Assembly: GCA_029256485.1 (NCBI GenBank)
Contig: JAQSXU010000013.1
Span: 1-64,000, forward strand
Length of the DNA: 64,000 bases
Direction of reading: 5' to 3'
Origin: Clostridiaceae bacterium
Lineage (GTDB): Bacteria > Bacillota_A > Clostridia > Clostridiales > Clostridiaceae
The first letter of the stretch is position 1. Every line of letters begins with the position of its first letter. Position numbers and translations under genes: made by a program. Below are positions 8,633-17,985 of the stretch, one piece after another. Below the pieces are notes generated by a model. It did not search any database, was not told the origin of the DNA, and saw only the letters and a list, made by a program, of their open reading frames with translations.

Positions 8633-9352
8633 TTATTTTCTCCCTTCGTTAATGTAGTCAATCCAAATATTCATAGCTCTTACAGCTTGATTCTTCAACA
8701 TTAAACTACCATTCATCACTTGAGCTCCCATTTGCTTAGCTTGGCTCAGTAATTGTGATTCGTTATTACCATAATTTATATCATATACTAATGTGGTTGG
8801 TTTTACTTTTGTTAAATTGAATAACTTTTCATTTATATAATTTGGACCTCCTATGGGTGTACAATTTACAACAATGTCATAGGGTTCCAAGTTTAATCCC
8901 ATATTGTAATCCTTTAAATCTAAATAATTATCTGCTCCTAATAATTGGGTCTTTGATTTTAAGGTATTCCTTGCAATAACATGAATATTTTTTATATTTA
9001 AGTCTCTTAGGGCTTTATAAATGCATTTGCCACTTCCACCATTTCCAATAATCAGGGCATTCTTATTTTTAATACTGAACTTAATAGCCTTTAGGCTTTC
9101 AATAAATCCATAATAATCAGTGTTATATCCTAATAATTTTTCATTCGTTACTAATACCGTATTAACAGCTCCTATATGTTCTGCAGATGGATCTATAACA
9201 TCTAAATACTTCATAATTTCTGTTTTATATGGAATAGTAACATTAAATCCTACTATTTTATTTATTCGTAGATTTTTAATAAAATTTGATATGTTATCAT
9301 AATTTACATCAAATATTTTATAATCTAATTCAATTCCAATATTTATTCTTCG
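8633..9352 (-). pseudogene. aroE: Shikimate dehydrogenase lacking its N-terminus
   Basis: The frame encodes AroE from about family residue 25 to the end: GFNVTIPYK with the catalytic Lys, GAVNTV, GYNTDYYGF with the catalytic Asp, the NADP-binding GNGGSGKCI and the C-terminal QAVRAMNIW. The first strand-helix with the shikimate-binding HSxSP motif is absent: the frame is closed by TAA at 9353-9355 and the sequence beyond has no HSxSP in any frame. The first in-frame ATG (9214) would drop even the catalytic Lys. Homologous sequence continues upstream of that ATG to about 9346, which shows a 5' deletion rather than a short protein. Probably inactive; a second aroE elsewhere is expected. Confidence 0.7.
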
Positions 9353-9460
9353 TTATTGCTATATTTCCTCTTTTATAGTCATTTTTTTAATGTATATTAC
9401 TATTCCACATCATTGAAATATTTGCTATTAATTTGTTTTATCACAATATCAATACGTAAA

Positions 9461-9508
9461 ATAACTAAGAATTAGGGATTAATATATAAATTCCTAATTC
9501 TCAGTTAT
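9461..9508 (-). terminator. Terminator after sigK
   Basis: A 16-base inverted repeat (9461-9476 and 9493-9508) with one mismatch and a 16-base loop, directly beyond the sigK stop. Confidence 0.7.
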
Positions 9509-10210
9509 TTATTTATTATAGTTGTTCATTTCTTTATATAGTTTTTTAAGTGCTCTCTTCTCAATCCTTGAAACATAAGATCTTGATATTCCTAAAAGTT
9601 TAGCAATTTCTCTTTGAGTTTTGGGCTTACCATCTTGAAGACCATATCTCATTTCAATTACACTTTTTTCTCTTTCAGCTAAGCAATTATCTATTTTGTT
9701 ATATAATCTTTTAGTTTGAATTTTATTTTCTACTATTTCAATAATAGAATCATCATCACTGCTTAAAATATCCATCAAGGATATTTCATTTCCTTCTTTA
9801 TCAACTCCGATAGGATCTTGGAGATATACTTCGCCTTTAGTTTTTTTATTATTTCTTATGAGCATTAGTATCTCATTTTCTATACATTTTGCAGCATAAG
9901 TAGCAAGTCTAGTTCCTTTTGAACTATCAAAAGAGTCTATTGCTTTAATTAACCCTACTGTTCCTATAGATATCAAATCATCTACATCTTTACCAGGGTA
10001 AGAATACTTTTTAACAATATGTGCAACAAGTCTTAAATTTCTTTCAATAAGTATATTTTTGGCTGAAATGTCTCCTTCTTTTAACTTTGTTAAATAGTAC
10101 TTCTCTTCATTTTCATCTAAAGGCTGAGGAAATGAGCTATTGTTTGTTACATATGCCGTTAGAAACACTACATTACTTAATACATCAAACAAGCATTCCA
10201 TGGTAAACAC
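9509..10210 (-). CDS. sigK: Pro-sigma-K, late mother-cell sigma factor
   Basis: A 233-residue factor with the SigK pattern: a hydrophobic N-terminus of 19 residues, then YVTNNSSFPQPLDENEE, region 2 (RNLRLVAHIVKKYSYPGKD, DLISIGTVGLIKAIDSF) and region 4 (KTQREIAKLLGISRSYVSRI). The hydrophobic leader corresponds to the Bacillus pro-sequence removed by SpoIVFB before YVKNN, so processing control is likely retained. The gene is continuous, with no skin-type prophage. GTG at 10210 is chosen because it is seven bases after AGGAGG; the ATG at 10201 is too far away. It follows a penicillin-binding protein gene. Confidence 0.95.
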   Translation of the reverse strand: MFTMECLFDVLSNVVFLTAYVTNNSSFPQPLDENEEKYYLTKLKEGDISAKNILIERNLRLVAHIVKKYSYPGKDVDDLISIGTVGLIKAIDSFDSSKGTRLATYAAKCIENEILMLIRNNKKTKGEVYLQDPIGVDKEGNEISLMDILSSDDDSIIEIVENKIQTKRLYNKIDNCLAEREKSVIEMRYGLQDGKPKTQREIAKLLGISRSYVSRIEKRALKKLYKEMNNYNK

Positions 10211-10286
10211 CGGTGTTCCTCCTAATAGTGCTTATTAATATATTATGTTTTCTTTCCCAGAAAAGTGCCTGTACAAGCATATTTTT

Positions 10287-11942
10287 TTATTTTTTTAGTA
10301 ATGGACTAACTTCCTCTACAATTTCTTTAAATACTGGAGAAGCTGTATTAGAAGCACTTTCAGTATTTTTATTTATTTCTGGACAAATTACCACCATAGA
10401 ATAATATTTTCCACCGATTTTAAAAAAACCTGTAAACCATCCATCAGAGGTTTCTCCTCTTTCTGTAGACCCTGTTTTCCCACCAATCTCTACATTTTCA
10501 ACGGCTGCCTCAATACCAGTGCCTTTTCTTACCACATTTATCATTTGAGCCTTTAGCTCACTAGCCGTAGTTTTTTCAATTACCTGCTTTGATTCTGCTT
10601 TACTTTGTTCTACCATATTATTATTATTGTCTACATAGCCCTGGATAATATATGGCTTCACATATTTGCCGCCATTCACAACAGTATTTGGAATTGCAAC
10701 AGCCTCTAATGGTGTTATCCTAACACCTTGACCAATTGCAGCTTTGTAAATTGACTTATCCACTAGCTTAGGTTCATTTTCCTCTATAGAACCGCTTTCT
10801 TCATCATACAATCCTAGGACTTTACTAAATAACCCCTGACTGCTAGCATTATCATAAAAATTATTAGCTCCTACCTCCAGACCAATTTGGCCAAATATAT
10901 CGTTGCAGGATGCTGCCAATGCCTCACCTGGAGTTAAAGTGCCGTGAAACCGATGTGAATCCTTTTCATAAACACCGTTACATGAGTACGATTTAACAAG
11001 ACTAATGGTTTTTCTATCAAGCCCCGCTTCTTCAACAATAATTTTAAATATTGATCCAGGGTATAATCCGTGATTGGTACTAGCCCCTATTATTATATTT
11101 GGCTGAGTGTTATCCTTCTGATTAATGGATATAATTTTGCCTGTATTGCTTTCTACCAATAATACGCCTATATTTTTAAACTTTTCATATTTTTTATCAC
11201 TTAGCACTTCATCAATCTTATCTTCTATATCTTTGTTAATTGTCAACTTTAAATTTAAATTATTTTCAGGAGTACCACTTTGTCCTTCTATGATTTCTCC
11301 ACCAACTTTTCTTTGAAAAGTTATTTGTGGAAATTTATTTTGCTTTAATTTCTGCTGGATTACATTTTCTAAACTATTACCGTCCTTACTTACATTTTTA
11401 CCGTTTTTAATTGTATTGGTATTTGTAATTACATTTTCTATTCTCCACGCGTCTTTTCTATCTACCACAGTATGCTTATATGAATATATCCCCTTTAACC
11501 CGCTTATCTTTTTAATTTCGTTATAGGTTTCTTCATTTACTTCATAGTTCAAAATAATGCTTTGATTTTTTTCAATTTCATCTTTTAGATTAAAGCTATT
11601 TTTATATTTTTCTAAAGTAGAATTGTAATTATTCAAAATATACATAACAGTAAGCAGCTTTTCATTCATAGGGTCATCAAAATTATCTTTAAAAATATTT
11701 GGTACAATAACAATGTCATATATTGTATTATAATTTAATAACTGCTTTCCATTAGCATCAAGAATCTTATAATTTAGGTCTGATAAATTTTCCTTATATT
11801 CATATTGAGAATTTGCCATAACAGTGAGTTTGTCATTATCGCTGTATTGAAATTTAAATATCCTATATATTTGAAAAGTGAATAAGCACACTAGTATTAA
11901 TAAAATGTATATTAATTTTCTTTTAATAATATTTTTATACAA
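10287..11942 (-). CDS. Class B penicillin-binding protein (transpeptidase)
   Basis: A 551-residue peptidoglycan DD-transpeptidase with one N-terminal membrane helix (about 9-28), a pedestal domain and a C-terminal transpeptidase domain. The active-site motifs are all present: SxxK as GSIFK near residue 295, SxN as SCN near 345 and KTGS near 489. No PASTA domain follows, unlike typical SpoVD. Being immediately upstream of sigK suggests a role in sporulation or the cortex, but that is inference from position. The start is TTG after GGGGTG, and this ribosome site is buried in the udk terminator stem. Confidence 0.88.
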   Translation of the reverse strand: MYKNIIKRKLIYILLILVCLFTFQIYRIFKFQYSDNDKLTVMANSQYEYKENLSDLNYKILDANGKQLLNYNTIYDIVIVPNIFKDNFDDPMNEKLLTVMYILNNYNSTLEKYKNSFNLKDEIEKNQSIILNYEVNEETYNEIKKISGLKGIYSYKHTVVDRKDAWRIENVITNTNTIKNGKNVSKDGNSLENVIQQKLKQNKFPQITFQRKVGGEIIEGQSGTPENNLNLKLTINKDIEDKIDEVLSDKKYEKFKNIGVLLVESNTGKIISINQKDNTQPNIIIGASTNHGLYPGSIFKIIVEEAGLDRKTISLVKSYSCNGVYEKDSHRFHGTLTPGEALAASCNDIFGQIGLEVGANNFYDNASSQGLFSKVLGLYDEESGSIEENEPKLVDKSIYKAAIGQGVRITPLEAVAIPNTVVNGGKYVKPYIIQGYVDNNNNMVEQSKAESKQVIEKTTASELKAQMINVVRKGTGIEAAVENVEIGGKTGSTERGETSDGWFTGFFKIGGKYYSMVVICPEINKNTESASNTASPVFKEIVEEVSPLLKK

Positions 11943-11943
11943 A

Positions 11944-12003
11944 AAAACACCCCATTTAGCTAGGCTATATTATTATAGATTCTAGACTAAAATAAGATGT
12001 TTT
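11944..12003 (-). terminator. udk terminator that contains the next gene's ribosome site
   Basis: On the minus strand the left arm (12003-11982) AAAACATCTTATTTTAG... pairs with the right arm (11963-11944) ending AAATGGGGTGTTTT, allowing G-U pairs opposite the GGGG. A T7 run follows. The GGGGTG in the right arm is also the ribosome site of the penicillin-binding protein gene, whose TTG start lies at the end of the T run. Confidence 0.7.
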
Positions 12004-12012
12004 ATTCAATGG

Positions 12013-12639
12013 TTACTCATCCTTTTGCAATATTTGCTTTATCTTTGCAACTATAATATCAATTGCAACCTTGTTATGTCCTCCTTCAGGAATTATAATG
12101 TCTGCATATCGCTTTGACGGTTCTATAAATTGCATATGCATAGGTCTAACAATATTTAAATACTGATTTATTACTGAATCAACTGTTCTTCCTCTTTCAT
12201 TAATATCCCTTACTAATCTTCTAATAATTCTTACATCTGCATCTGTATCAACATATATTTTTATGTCAAGCAAATCCCTAATTTCTTTTTCTTGAAGAAT
12301 CAATATTCCTTCAACAATAATAATTTCTCTTGGCTTTACCCTAATGCTCTCTTTCTTTCTATTATGTATCTCAAAATCATATATAGGCTTTTCAATACAA
12401 TTTCCCTCTAAAAGAGATTTTAGATGTTTAACTAATAAAGGAGTATCAAATGCGTCAGGATGATCATAATTAGTTTTTGTTCTTTCCTCATAGGAAATAT
12501 TGCTTTGATCTTTATAATATGAATCTTGTTGGATTACAGCTAGATAATCTTCATCAAATTTATTGCATATTTCATTTGCTATAGTACTCTTTCCTGAACC
12601 AGACCCTCCTGTAATTCCTATTAAAATCGGACGTACCAT
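12013..12639 (-). CDS. udk: Uridine kinase
   Basis: A 208-residue P-loop kinase that phosphorylates uridine and cytidine with ATP or GTP in pyrimidine salvage. Walker A is GGSGSGKST at residues 9-17; the substrate segment QQDSYYKDQ, the conserved [13 protein letters not shown], the [10 protein letters not shown] loop and the lid [11 protein letters not shown] are all present, at the family's usual length. It follows the U32 peptidase-like gene, the same order (mltG, trmR, trhP, udk) as the Bacillus yrrL-yrrM-yrrN-yrrO-udk locus. Confidence 0.96.
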   Translation of the reverse strand: MVRPILIGITGGSGSGKSTIANEICNKFDEDYLAVIQQDSYYKDQSNISYEERTKTNYDHPDAFDTPLLVKHLKSLLEGNCIEKPIYDFEIHNRKKESIRVKPREIIIVEGILILQEKEIRDLLDIKIYVDTDADVRIIRRLVRDINERGRTVDSVINQYLNIVRPMHMQFIEPSKRYADIIIPEGGHNKVAIDIIVAKIKQILQKDE

Positions 12640-12681
12640 TTACTTTCCCCCTTGAAAACTTTCATTATCATTTCAGCTGTT

Positions 12682-13893
12682 TTATCTACTTTTGATTAAT
12701 AAATCATTTTTAAGTAAAAGTTTATCACTGTATGCTTTATATATCATTTGTGCCACAGGAGTAGATGAGATAGGCTCATTGACTTTGTTTTTTAAATTAG
12801 TAAGTTTCACTGTAAAATTATCACCTTGTGGTCTTAGGACTTCTACTTCATCGCCTTCAAAAATTTTATTTCTTTGTTCAATTGTAGCAATGCCATTGTC
12901 AAAACTTTTTACAATTCCAACTATATCATAATCTCTAATATAAGATGAAGTTTCATATATTTGCTTATTTTCCTCTCCAAAGTAAAAGCCTGTATGATAT
13001 TGTCTATGACTAGCTTTACTTAAGTCTATAAGCCACTTATTATCAAACTTATACTCCTGGGGATTATCCCAATAGGAATCAAGAGCCTGCCTATATGCCT
13101 TCACAACTGATGCCACATAATATGAACTCTTCATTCTTCCTTCGATCTTAAGTGAATTAATACCACACTGAACTAATTCCGGAATATGTTCTATCATACA
13201 TAAATCCTTTGAATTCATTATGTAAGTTCCCTTTTCATCTTCAACTACGGGGAAGTACTGGCCAGGTCTTTTTTCTTCCATTAGGTAATATTTATATCTG
13301 CAGGGCTGAGCACAGGCACCTCTATTTGAATCCCTTCCTGTCATATAGTTAGAAAGAAGACATCTTCCTGAATAGGAAATGCACATGGAACCATGAACAA
13401 AGGCCTCAATTTCGCAATTTTGCGGTAATTTATCTCTAATTGACTTAATCTCCTTAAGTGACAATTCCCTAGCTAAAACTATTCTTTTAACCCCTTGTTT
13501 ATACCAGAACTCTGCAGATTTCCAATTTACATTGTTAGCCTGAGTACTTAAGTGCAGTTCAAGTTCCGGCACAACTTCTTTGGCAGTCATTATTATACCT
13601 GGATCGGACACTAATACTGCATCTACATTTGACAAAGACAAATTCTTAAGATATTCTTCTAATCCATCTAAGTCTTCATTATGAGGAAATACGTTTATTG
13701 TCACATATACTTTTCTTCCCCTGCTGTGAGCATAATTAACTCCTTCTGCAAGTTCTTCATCAGTAAAATTATCTGCAAAAGCTCTTAAATTTAATTTACT
13801 TCCACCTAAATAAACTGCATCAGCTCCAAAATCGATAGCAGTTTTCAGCTTCTCTAGATTTCCTGCTGGAGCCAATATTTCAGGTTTCTTCAT
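12682..13893 (-). CDS. trhP: U32-family tRNA hydroxylation protein (TrhP/YrrO-like)
   Basis: A 403-residue peptidase U32 family protein (KKPEILAPAGNLEKLKTAI at the start, EAFVHGSMCISYSGRC in the middle). Members TrhP and YrrN/YrrO are needed for prephenate-dependent 5-hydroxyuridine at tRNA position 34, and are not proven proteases. The cysteine set CISYSGRC ... GACAQPC and the IEGRMKSSYYVA segment are the family's metal-site region. It overlaps the start of... rather, its start overlaps the end of trmR by 14 bases, the methyltransferase that acts on the same modification, so the two very likely work together. ATG after AAGGAGG. Confidence 0.85.
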   Translation of the reverse strand: MKKPEILAPAGNLEKLKTAIDFGADAVYLGGSKLNLRAFADNFTDEELAEGVNYAHSRGRKVYVTINVFPHNEDLDGLEEYLKNLSLSNVDAVLVSDPGIIMTAKEVVPELELHLSTQANNVNWKSAEFWYKQGVKRIVLARELSLKEIKSIRDKLPQNCEIEAFVHGSMCISYSGRCLLSNYMTGRDSNRGACAQPCRYKYYLMEEKRPGQYFPVVEDEKGTYIMNSKDLCMIEHIPELVQCGINSLKIEGRMKSSYYVASVVKAYRQALDSYWDNPQEYKFDNKWLIDLSKASHRQYHTGFYFGEENKQIYETSSYIRDYDIVGIVKSFDNGIATIEQRNKIFEGDEVEVLRPQGDNFTVKLTNLKNKVNEPISSTPVAQMIYKAYSDKLLLKNDLLIKSR

Positions 13894-14542
13894 TATTTTT
13901 CCTCCTTGTAATAACAGCTATTCCATCACCCATTGGAATAACGGACAGCATTAATTCCTTTGACTTTGAAACTTGTTCTAAAAATTTTCTCATTCTTTTT
14001 ACAATAGTAATTTTTCTTCTTATAACAAGCTCATTTGATGCTATCATTCCTCTAAACAGAACATTGTCAGCTATAATTACACCATCTTCATCCAGTAGTC
14101 TTAAACATTCAGGTAAAAAATCATTATAATGTGCCTTACCTGCATCCATAAATATAAAATCATACTTGCAATGCAACCCTTTTAATACTTCCAGACACTC
14201 TCCATTATGCACATTGATATGATCATCATATCCATAAAGTTTTATATTATCTTTAGAAATTTTAACCATATTTAAATCTCTTTCAATGGTGTCTATTCTG
14301 CTTATATTACCTGAAGCTTTACACATTAGTATAGAAGAGTAACCAATTGCTGTTCCAAGTTCCAGAATAGTTTTTGGTTTTTTTATATTTATCATAACCT
14401 CAAGAAATTTTCTTACTTCTTTATGAACTATTGGTACGGAATTTTTTATTGCAAAATCCTCCAGCTGTTTAAGTTCTCCAGAATTTTCTTCAATTAAGCC
14501 TCTAATATATTGTTCCATATAATCATAAGTTATTCCACTCAT
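13880..14542 (-). CDS. trmR: tRNA 5-hydroxyuridine methyltransferase (TrmR/YrrM)
   Basis: A 220-residue class I SAM-dependent methyltransferase of the O-methyltransferase 3 family. The SAM loop is LELGTAIGYSS near residue 60, followed by the acidic ERDLNM, and FMDAGKAHYNDFLP is the metal-binding and catalytic segment. In Bacillus, YrrM converts 5-hydroxyuridine 34 to 5-methoxyuridine; the overlap with the trhP-like gene supports the same role here. The ATG at 14542 follows GGAGGAA at close spacing; an upstream TTG at 14554 lies inside that site. Confidence 0.88.
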   Translation of the reverse strand: MSGITYDYMEQYIRGLIEENSGELKQLEDFAIKNSVPIVHKEVRKFLEVMINIKKPKTILELGTAIGYSSILMCKASGNISRIDTIERDLNMVKISKDNIKLYGYDDHINVHNGECLEVLKGLHCKYDFIFMDAGKAHYNDFLPECLRLLDEDGVIIADNVLFRGMIASNELVIRRKITIVKRMRKFLEQVSKSKELMLSVIPMGDGIAVITRRKNNEET

Positions 14543-14572
14543 AATTTCCTCCAATAGTGCATATAATCTTTA

Positions 14573-15607
14573 TTATTTAAGCTTTGAATCTATATACTGT
14601 TTTTTAACATCTAAAAATTTGCTATAACTATCTGTAAAAAAATGTGGACCATCCTTAATAATTATGAAATAGATGTTATTTGATTTTTCAGGGGATATTG
14701 CTGCCTCCAGGGAAGCCTTTCCTGGTGAACATATTGGTCCAATTGGCAAAGCTTCAACAATATAAGTATTATATGGTGAGTTTACTTTTAGATCGTTAGT
14801 ACGAACTATTTCTTTATGAACATCTAAAGCGTACAGCACTGTAGCATCCGATTGAAGCTTCATTTTTTTATTTAATCTATTATAGAAAACAGAAGCGACT
14901 TTTGGCCTATCACTATCTTGTATTGCTTCTTTTTCAACTATAGAAGCCATTGTTACAATATTTTCAATATTATTATCATTTATATCTTTACTATTTTTCT
15001 TTTTTATGTCTGCTAAAACTTCTTCAAATCTGCTTAGCATTGTCCTTATAACTTCATCACTAGATGAATTCTTGTTAAATTCATATGTATCAGGGAAAAG
15101 ATATCCCTCTAATGCATATCTCTTTTTCCCATCTCTTTTTATATAAGCAGGCAGTTTATAATCTTTACATGCATTTAAAAAGTCTTCTTTTTTAACTACA
15201 CCACTTTTTTCTAAAAGCTGTGCAATTTGTTTAATGTCATACCCTTCAGGTATTGTGACTTTTGCAGCGTTTTCATTATAAATACCCTTTTCTAAATCTT
15301 CAATTAATTTTTGAAGTGAAACATTAGATGATATTTCATATGTCCCTGGTTTAATATTAGTGATGTTCTTGTAATTGTTTTTTATATATAGTTTTGTAAA
15401 AAAGCTGCTTTTTAATGAACCCTGCTTATTAAGTTTATCGACAATATTATATAAGCTGTCTCCTTTATTTACATCCAAAATGAAGTTCTTATTTTCTAAA
15501 AGAGGATGGCTAACTACTTTTTCAAATACAATATAAGTAGTCAGCCCTATTATTAATAATATTATCAGTAAAACATAAAGCATCTTTAGTAATACCTTTT
15601 TACTCAT
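14573..15607 (-). CDS. mltG: Endolytic murein transglycosylase MltG
   Basis: A 344-residue YceG-like protein that cleaves nascent glycan strands at the outer face of the membrane. It has one N-terminal membrane helix (about 9-28), a LysM-like segment (LDVNKGDSLYNIVDKLNKQG) and the catalytic region MASIVEKEA with the active-site Glu, then RPKVASVFYNRL and LQSDATVLYAL. The C-terminal PYNTYIVEALPIGPICSPG is a family hallmark. It lies between typA and trmR, as yrrL does in Bacillus. Confidence 0.94.
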   Translation of the reverse strand: MSKKVLLKMLYVLLIILLIIGLTTYIVFEKVVSHPLLENKNFILDVNKGDSLYNIVDKLNKQGSLKSSFFTKLYIKNNYKNITNIKPGTYEISSNVSLQKLIEDLEKGIYNENAAKVTIPEGYDIKQIAQLLEKSGVVKKEDFLNACKDYKLPAYIKRDGKKRYALEGYLFPDTYEFNKNSSSDEVIRTMLSRFEEVLADIKKKNSKDINDNNIENIVTMASIVEKEAIQDSDRPKVASVFYNRLNKKMKLQSDATVLYALDVHKEIVRTNDLKVNSPYNTYIVEALPIGPICSPGKASLEAAISPEKSNNIYFIIIKDGPHFFTDSYSKFLDVKKQYIDSKLK

Positions 15608-15617
15608 AAAAACCTCA

Positions 15618-17444
15618 CTATTTTCTTCTTTGAGACTTTTTCCTTAGGTCTGTGTCTAATATTCTCTTTCTAAGTCTAATACTTAAAGGTGTAATTTCTA
15701 CTAATTCATCTGAAGCAACAAATTCCAGGCAATTCTCTAAGCTCATAGTTTTTACTGGAACAAGCTTTAAAGCATCATCTGCTCCAGATGATCTTGTATT
15801 TGACAAATGTTTTTTCTTGCAAACATTAACTTCTATATCATCTGCTCTTGAACATTCGCCGCAGATCATTCCTTCATAAACTTCTACTCCTGGTCCAATG
15901 AATAAGGTTCCTCTATCTTGGGCATTGAATAATCCGTAAGTGATAGAAGTACCTGCTTCAAATACAACAATAGATCCTCTGCTTCTTTCTGGAATATCAC
16001 CTCTGTATTTTTCAAAACCTTCAAATACATGATTCATTATTCCATTACCCTTTGTATCAGTCATAAATTCATTTTTAAATCCTATTAAGCCTCTTGCAGG
16101 GACTGTAAATTCAAGTCTTGTATACCCATTAACAGCAGAAGTCATATTAACCATTTCTGCTTTTCTAGGTCCTAGCTTTTCCATTACTACTCCCATAAAT
16201 TCTTCTGGAACGTCTATGGTTAAATACTCAATTGGCTCAAGTAAATTACCCTGTTTATCTTCTTTAAATATTACTGTTGGCTTTGACACCTGGAACTCAT
16301 AACCTTCTCTTCTCATGGTTTCAATTAAAATTGATAAATGAAGTTCCCCTCTTCCGCTTACCTTAAACATTTCCGGTAATTCAGTTTCCTCAACCTTTAA
16401 GCTTACATTAGTCTCAAGTTCCTTCATTAATCTGTCTCTCAAATGTCTTGAAGTTACAAATTGTCCCTCTTTGCCAGCAAAAGGAGAGTTATTTACAATA
16501 AAGTTCATACTAAGTGTTGGTTCATCAATATCAACGAATGGTAATTGTTCTGGATTATTAACATCTGCAATAGTCTCACCAATGTTAATATCAGATATTC
16601 CTGCAACAGCAACTATATCACCAAGCATTGCCTCTGATGTTTCTTCTCTTTTTAATCCATTATAAACGTAAAGACTAGATATTTTAACATTGTCTATTTT
16701 TCCATCTTTCCTAATTAAAGCAACTTGTTGATTTTTCTTTATAGTTCCTCTTTCAATTTTTCCAATACCTATTTTACCAACGTACTCATTGGAATCTATA
16801 GTTGTTATTAAAAGCTGAAGTGGCATGTCCAGGTACCCTTCTGGTGCCTTTACATTTTTTACTATTGCTTCAAATAAAGGGTCCATATTTGTGCTTTCAT
16901 CTTCTAATTCCTTCTTTGCAACACCTGTTCTTGCAGAGCAGTAAACAACAGGAAAATCTAACTGATCATCATCTGCACCTAATTCGATAAATAAATCAAA
17001 CACTTCATCAAGAACTTCACTAGGTCTTGCATCAGGTCTATCAAGTTTATTAATTACTACAATTGGTCTTAAATTTAGCTCCAAAGCTTTTTTAAGAACA
17101 AACTTTGTTTGAGGCATAGGTCCTTCATATGCATCTACAACAAGTAAAACGCTATCAACCATTTTAAGTACACGTTCAACTTCTCCGCCGAAATCAGCAT
17201 GTCCTGGTGTATCAATAATATTTATCTTAACTCCATTATGCATAACAGAAGTATTTTTAGATAATATTGTTATACCTCTTTCTCTTTCTAGGTCATTAGA
17301 GTCCATTACTCTTTCCTGAACTTTTTCATTTTCTCTGAAAACATGACTTTGTTTTAATAATGCATCTACTAAAGTTGTCTTACCATGATCAACATGCGCA
17401 ATTATTGCAATGTTCCTTATATCATTTCTTACAAATAAATCCAT
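15618..17444 (-). CDS. typA: Ribosome-associated GTPase TypA/BipA
   Basis: A 608-residue translational GTPase. The G motifs are [10 protein letters not shown] (G1), the RGITI switch I segment (G2), [10 protein letters not shown] (G3) and [10 protein letters not shown] (G4). Domains II, III and V and the BipA-specific C-terminal domain follow ([14 protein letters not shown]). BipA assists ribosome assembly under stress and at low temperature. The ATG at 17444 sits eight bases after TTTTGGAGGAA; a longer frame to 17513 would run through the upstream terminator hairpin and is not supported. Confidence 0.96.
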   Translation of the reverse strand: MDLFVRNDIRNIAIIAHVDHGKTTLVDALLKQSHVFRENEKVQERVMDSNDLERERGITILSKNTSVMHNGVKINIIDTPGHADFGGEVERVLKMVDSVLLVVDAYEGPMPQTKFVLKKALELNLRPIVVINKLDRPDARPSEVLDEVFDLFIELGADDDQLDFPVVYCSARTGVAKKELEDESTNMDPLFEAIVKNVKAPEGYLDMPLQLLITTIDSNEYVGKIGIGKIERGTIKKNQQVALIRKDGKIDNVKISSLYVYNGLKREETSEAMLGDIVAVAGISDINIGETIADVNNPEQLPFVDIDEPTLSMNFIVNNSPFAGKEGQFVTSRHLRDRLMKELETNVSLKVEETELPEMFKVSGRGELHLSILIETMRREGYEFQVSKPTVIFKEDKQGNLLEPIEYLTIDVPEEFMGVVMEKLGPRKAEMVNMTSAVNGYTRLEFTVPARGLIGFKNEFMTDTKGNGIMNHVFEGFEKYRGDIPERSRGSIVVFEAGTSITYGLFNAQDRGTLFIGPGVEVYEGMICGECSRADDIEVNVCKKKHLSNTRSSGADDALKLVPVKTMSLENCLEFVASDELVEITPLSIRLRKRILDTDLRKKSQRRK

Positions 17445-17483
17445 TTTTATTCCTCCAAAATTGTTGTATAAAATCTCCAAAAA

Positions 17484-17509
17484 AATTGGATACATAAAAG
17501 TATCCAATT
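17484..17509 (-). terminator. Terminator between the ylbF-like gene and typA
   Basis: Perfect 10-base repeat AATTGGATAC / GTATCCAATT with a 6-base loop and a T7 run on the minus strand. It separates the ylbF-like gene from typA, so typA may have its own start of transcription in the following 35 bases or depend on read-through. Confidence 0.85.
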
Positions 17510-17565
17510 GCATTTTATCATACTTATTTTAAGCTTATAATGTTAAAAAGTCAACCTAACTTAAA

Positions 17566-17916
17566 TTATTTGCTAATTCCGAATGTTAAGTCAATATTAA
17601 TAGCATCATTTAATATTTTCATTATATCTTCCCAAACTACACCAAATTTCTGCTCTGCCATTAAATAATCTCTTACATCAGCATTCATAGAAATAATAGA
17701 GTATAAATTTTGCAGTTTTTCTTCAAGCTGTTTAGATAATTTACCACTTTGTGCTTGCTCTGTGTATGCTTCTAATTGAACTTTTCTAAAATCATCTAGC
17801 ATTTTTTTATTTGCTTCATTTAATTTTATTTTTTCACTAGCTTTTCTTAATTCAATTACGTCAGGATAATTTTTTAATTCATTAGCTAATTCGTATGTCT
17901 TATCATAAATATTCAT
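17566..17916 (-). CDS. YlbF/YheA-family protein (UPF0342-like)
   Basis: A 116-residue all-helical protein of the YlbF/YmcA/YheA superfamily, with predicted coiled-coil helices (YDKTYELANELKNYPDVIEL, ANKKMLDDFRKVQLEAY). YlbF and YmcA in Bacillus form a complex with YaaT that alters RNase Y activity and speeds sporulation and competence; YheA-type members are uncharacterised. It lies 69 bases downstream of rnjA. Which subfamily it belongs to cannot be decided by eye. Confidence 0.75.
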   Translation of the reverse strand: MNIYDKTYELANELKNYPDVIELRKASEKIKLNEANKKMLDDFRKVQLEAYTEQAQSGKLSKQLEEKLQNLYSIISMNADVRDYLMAEQKFGVVWEDIMKILNDAINIDLTFGISK

Positions 17917-17944
17917 TTTTTATATTAACCTCCTTATAATAAAA

Positions 17945-17979
17945 GAGAATGGAGAACTATAAATAAATTCTTCATTCTC
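17945..17979 (-). terminator. Terminator after rnjA
   Basis: A 12-base inverted repeat (17945-17956 and 17968-17979) with one G-U pair and an 11-base loop, followed on the minus strand by TTTTATTAT. It sits in the gap between rnjA and the ylbF-like gene. Confidence 0.7.
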
Positions 17980-17985
17980 ACAATA

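Noticed and set aside
8111..8704. A 197-codon plus-strand frame opposite pilT.
   Set aside because: It lies antisense to a conserved ATPase gene, has no ribosome site, and its composition is that of a reverse-frame shadow.
9509..10210. Possible interruption of sigK by a skin-type prophage, as in some spore formers.
   Set aside because: The coding frame is continuous from the pro-sequence to region 4, and no recombinase gene is adjacent.
17445..17513. A 23-residue N-terminal extension of TypA.
   Set aside because: It would translate through a terminator hairpin, and the family starts at [11 protein letters not shown], which has the good ribosome site.
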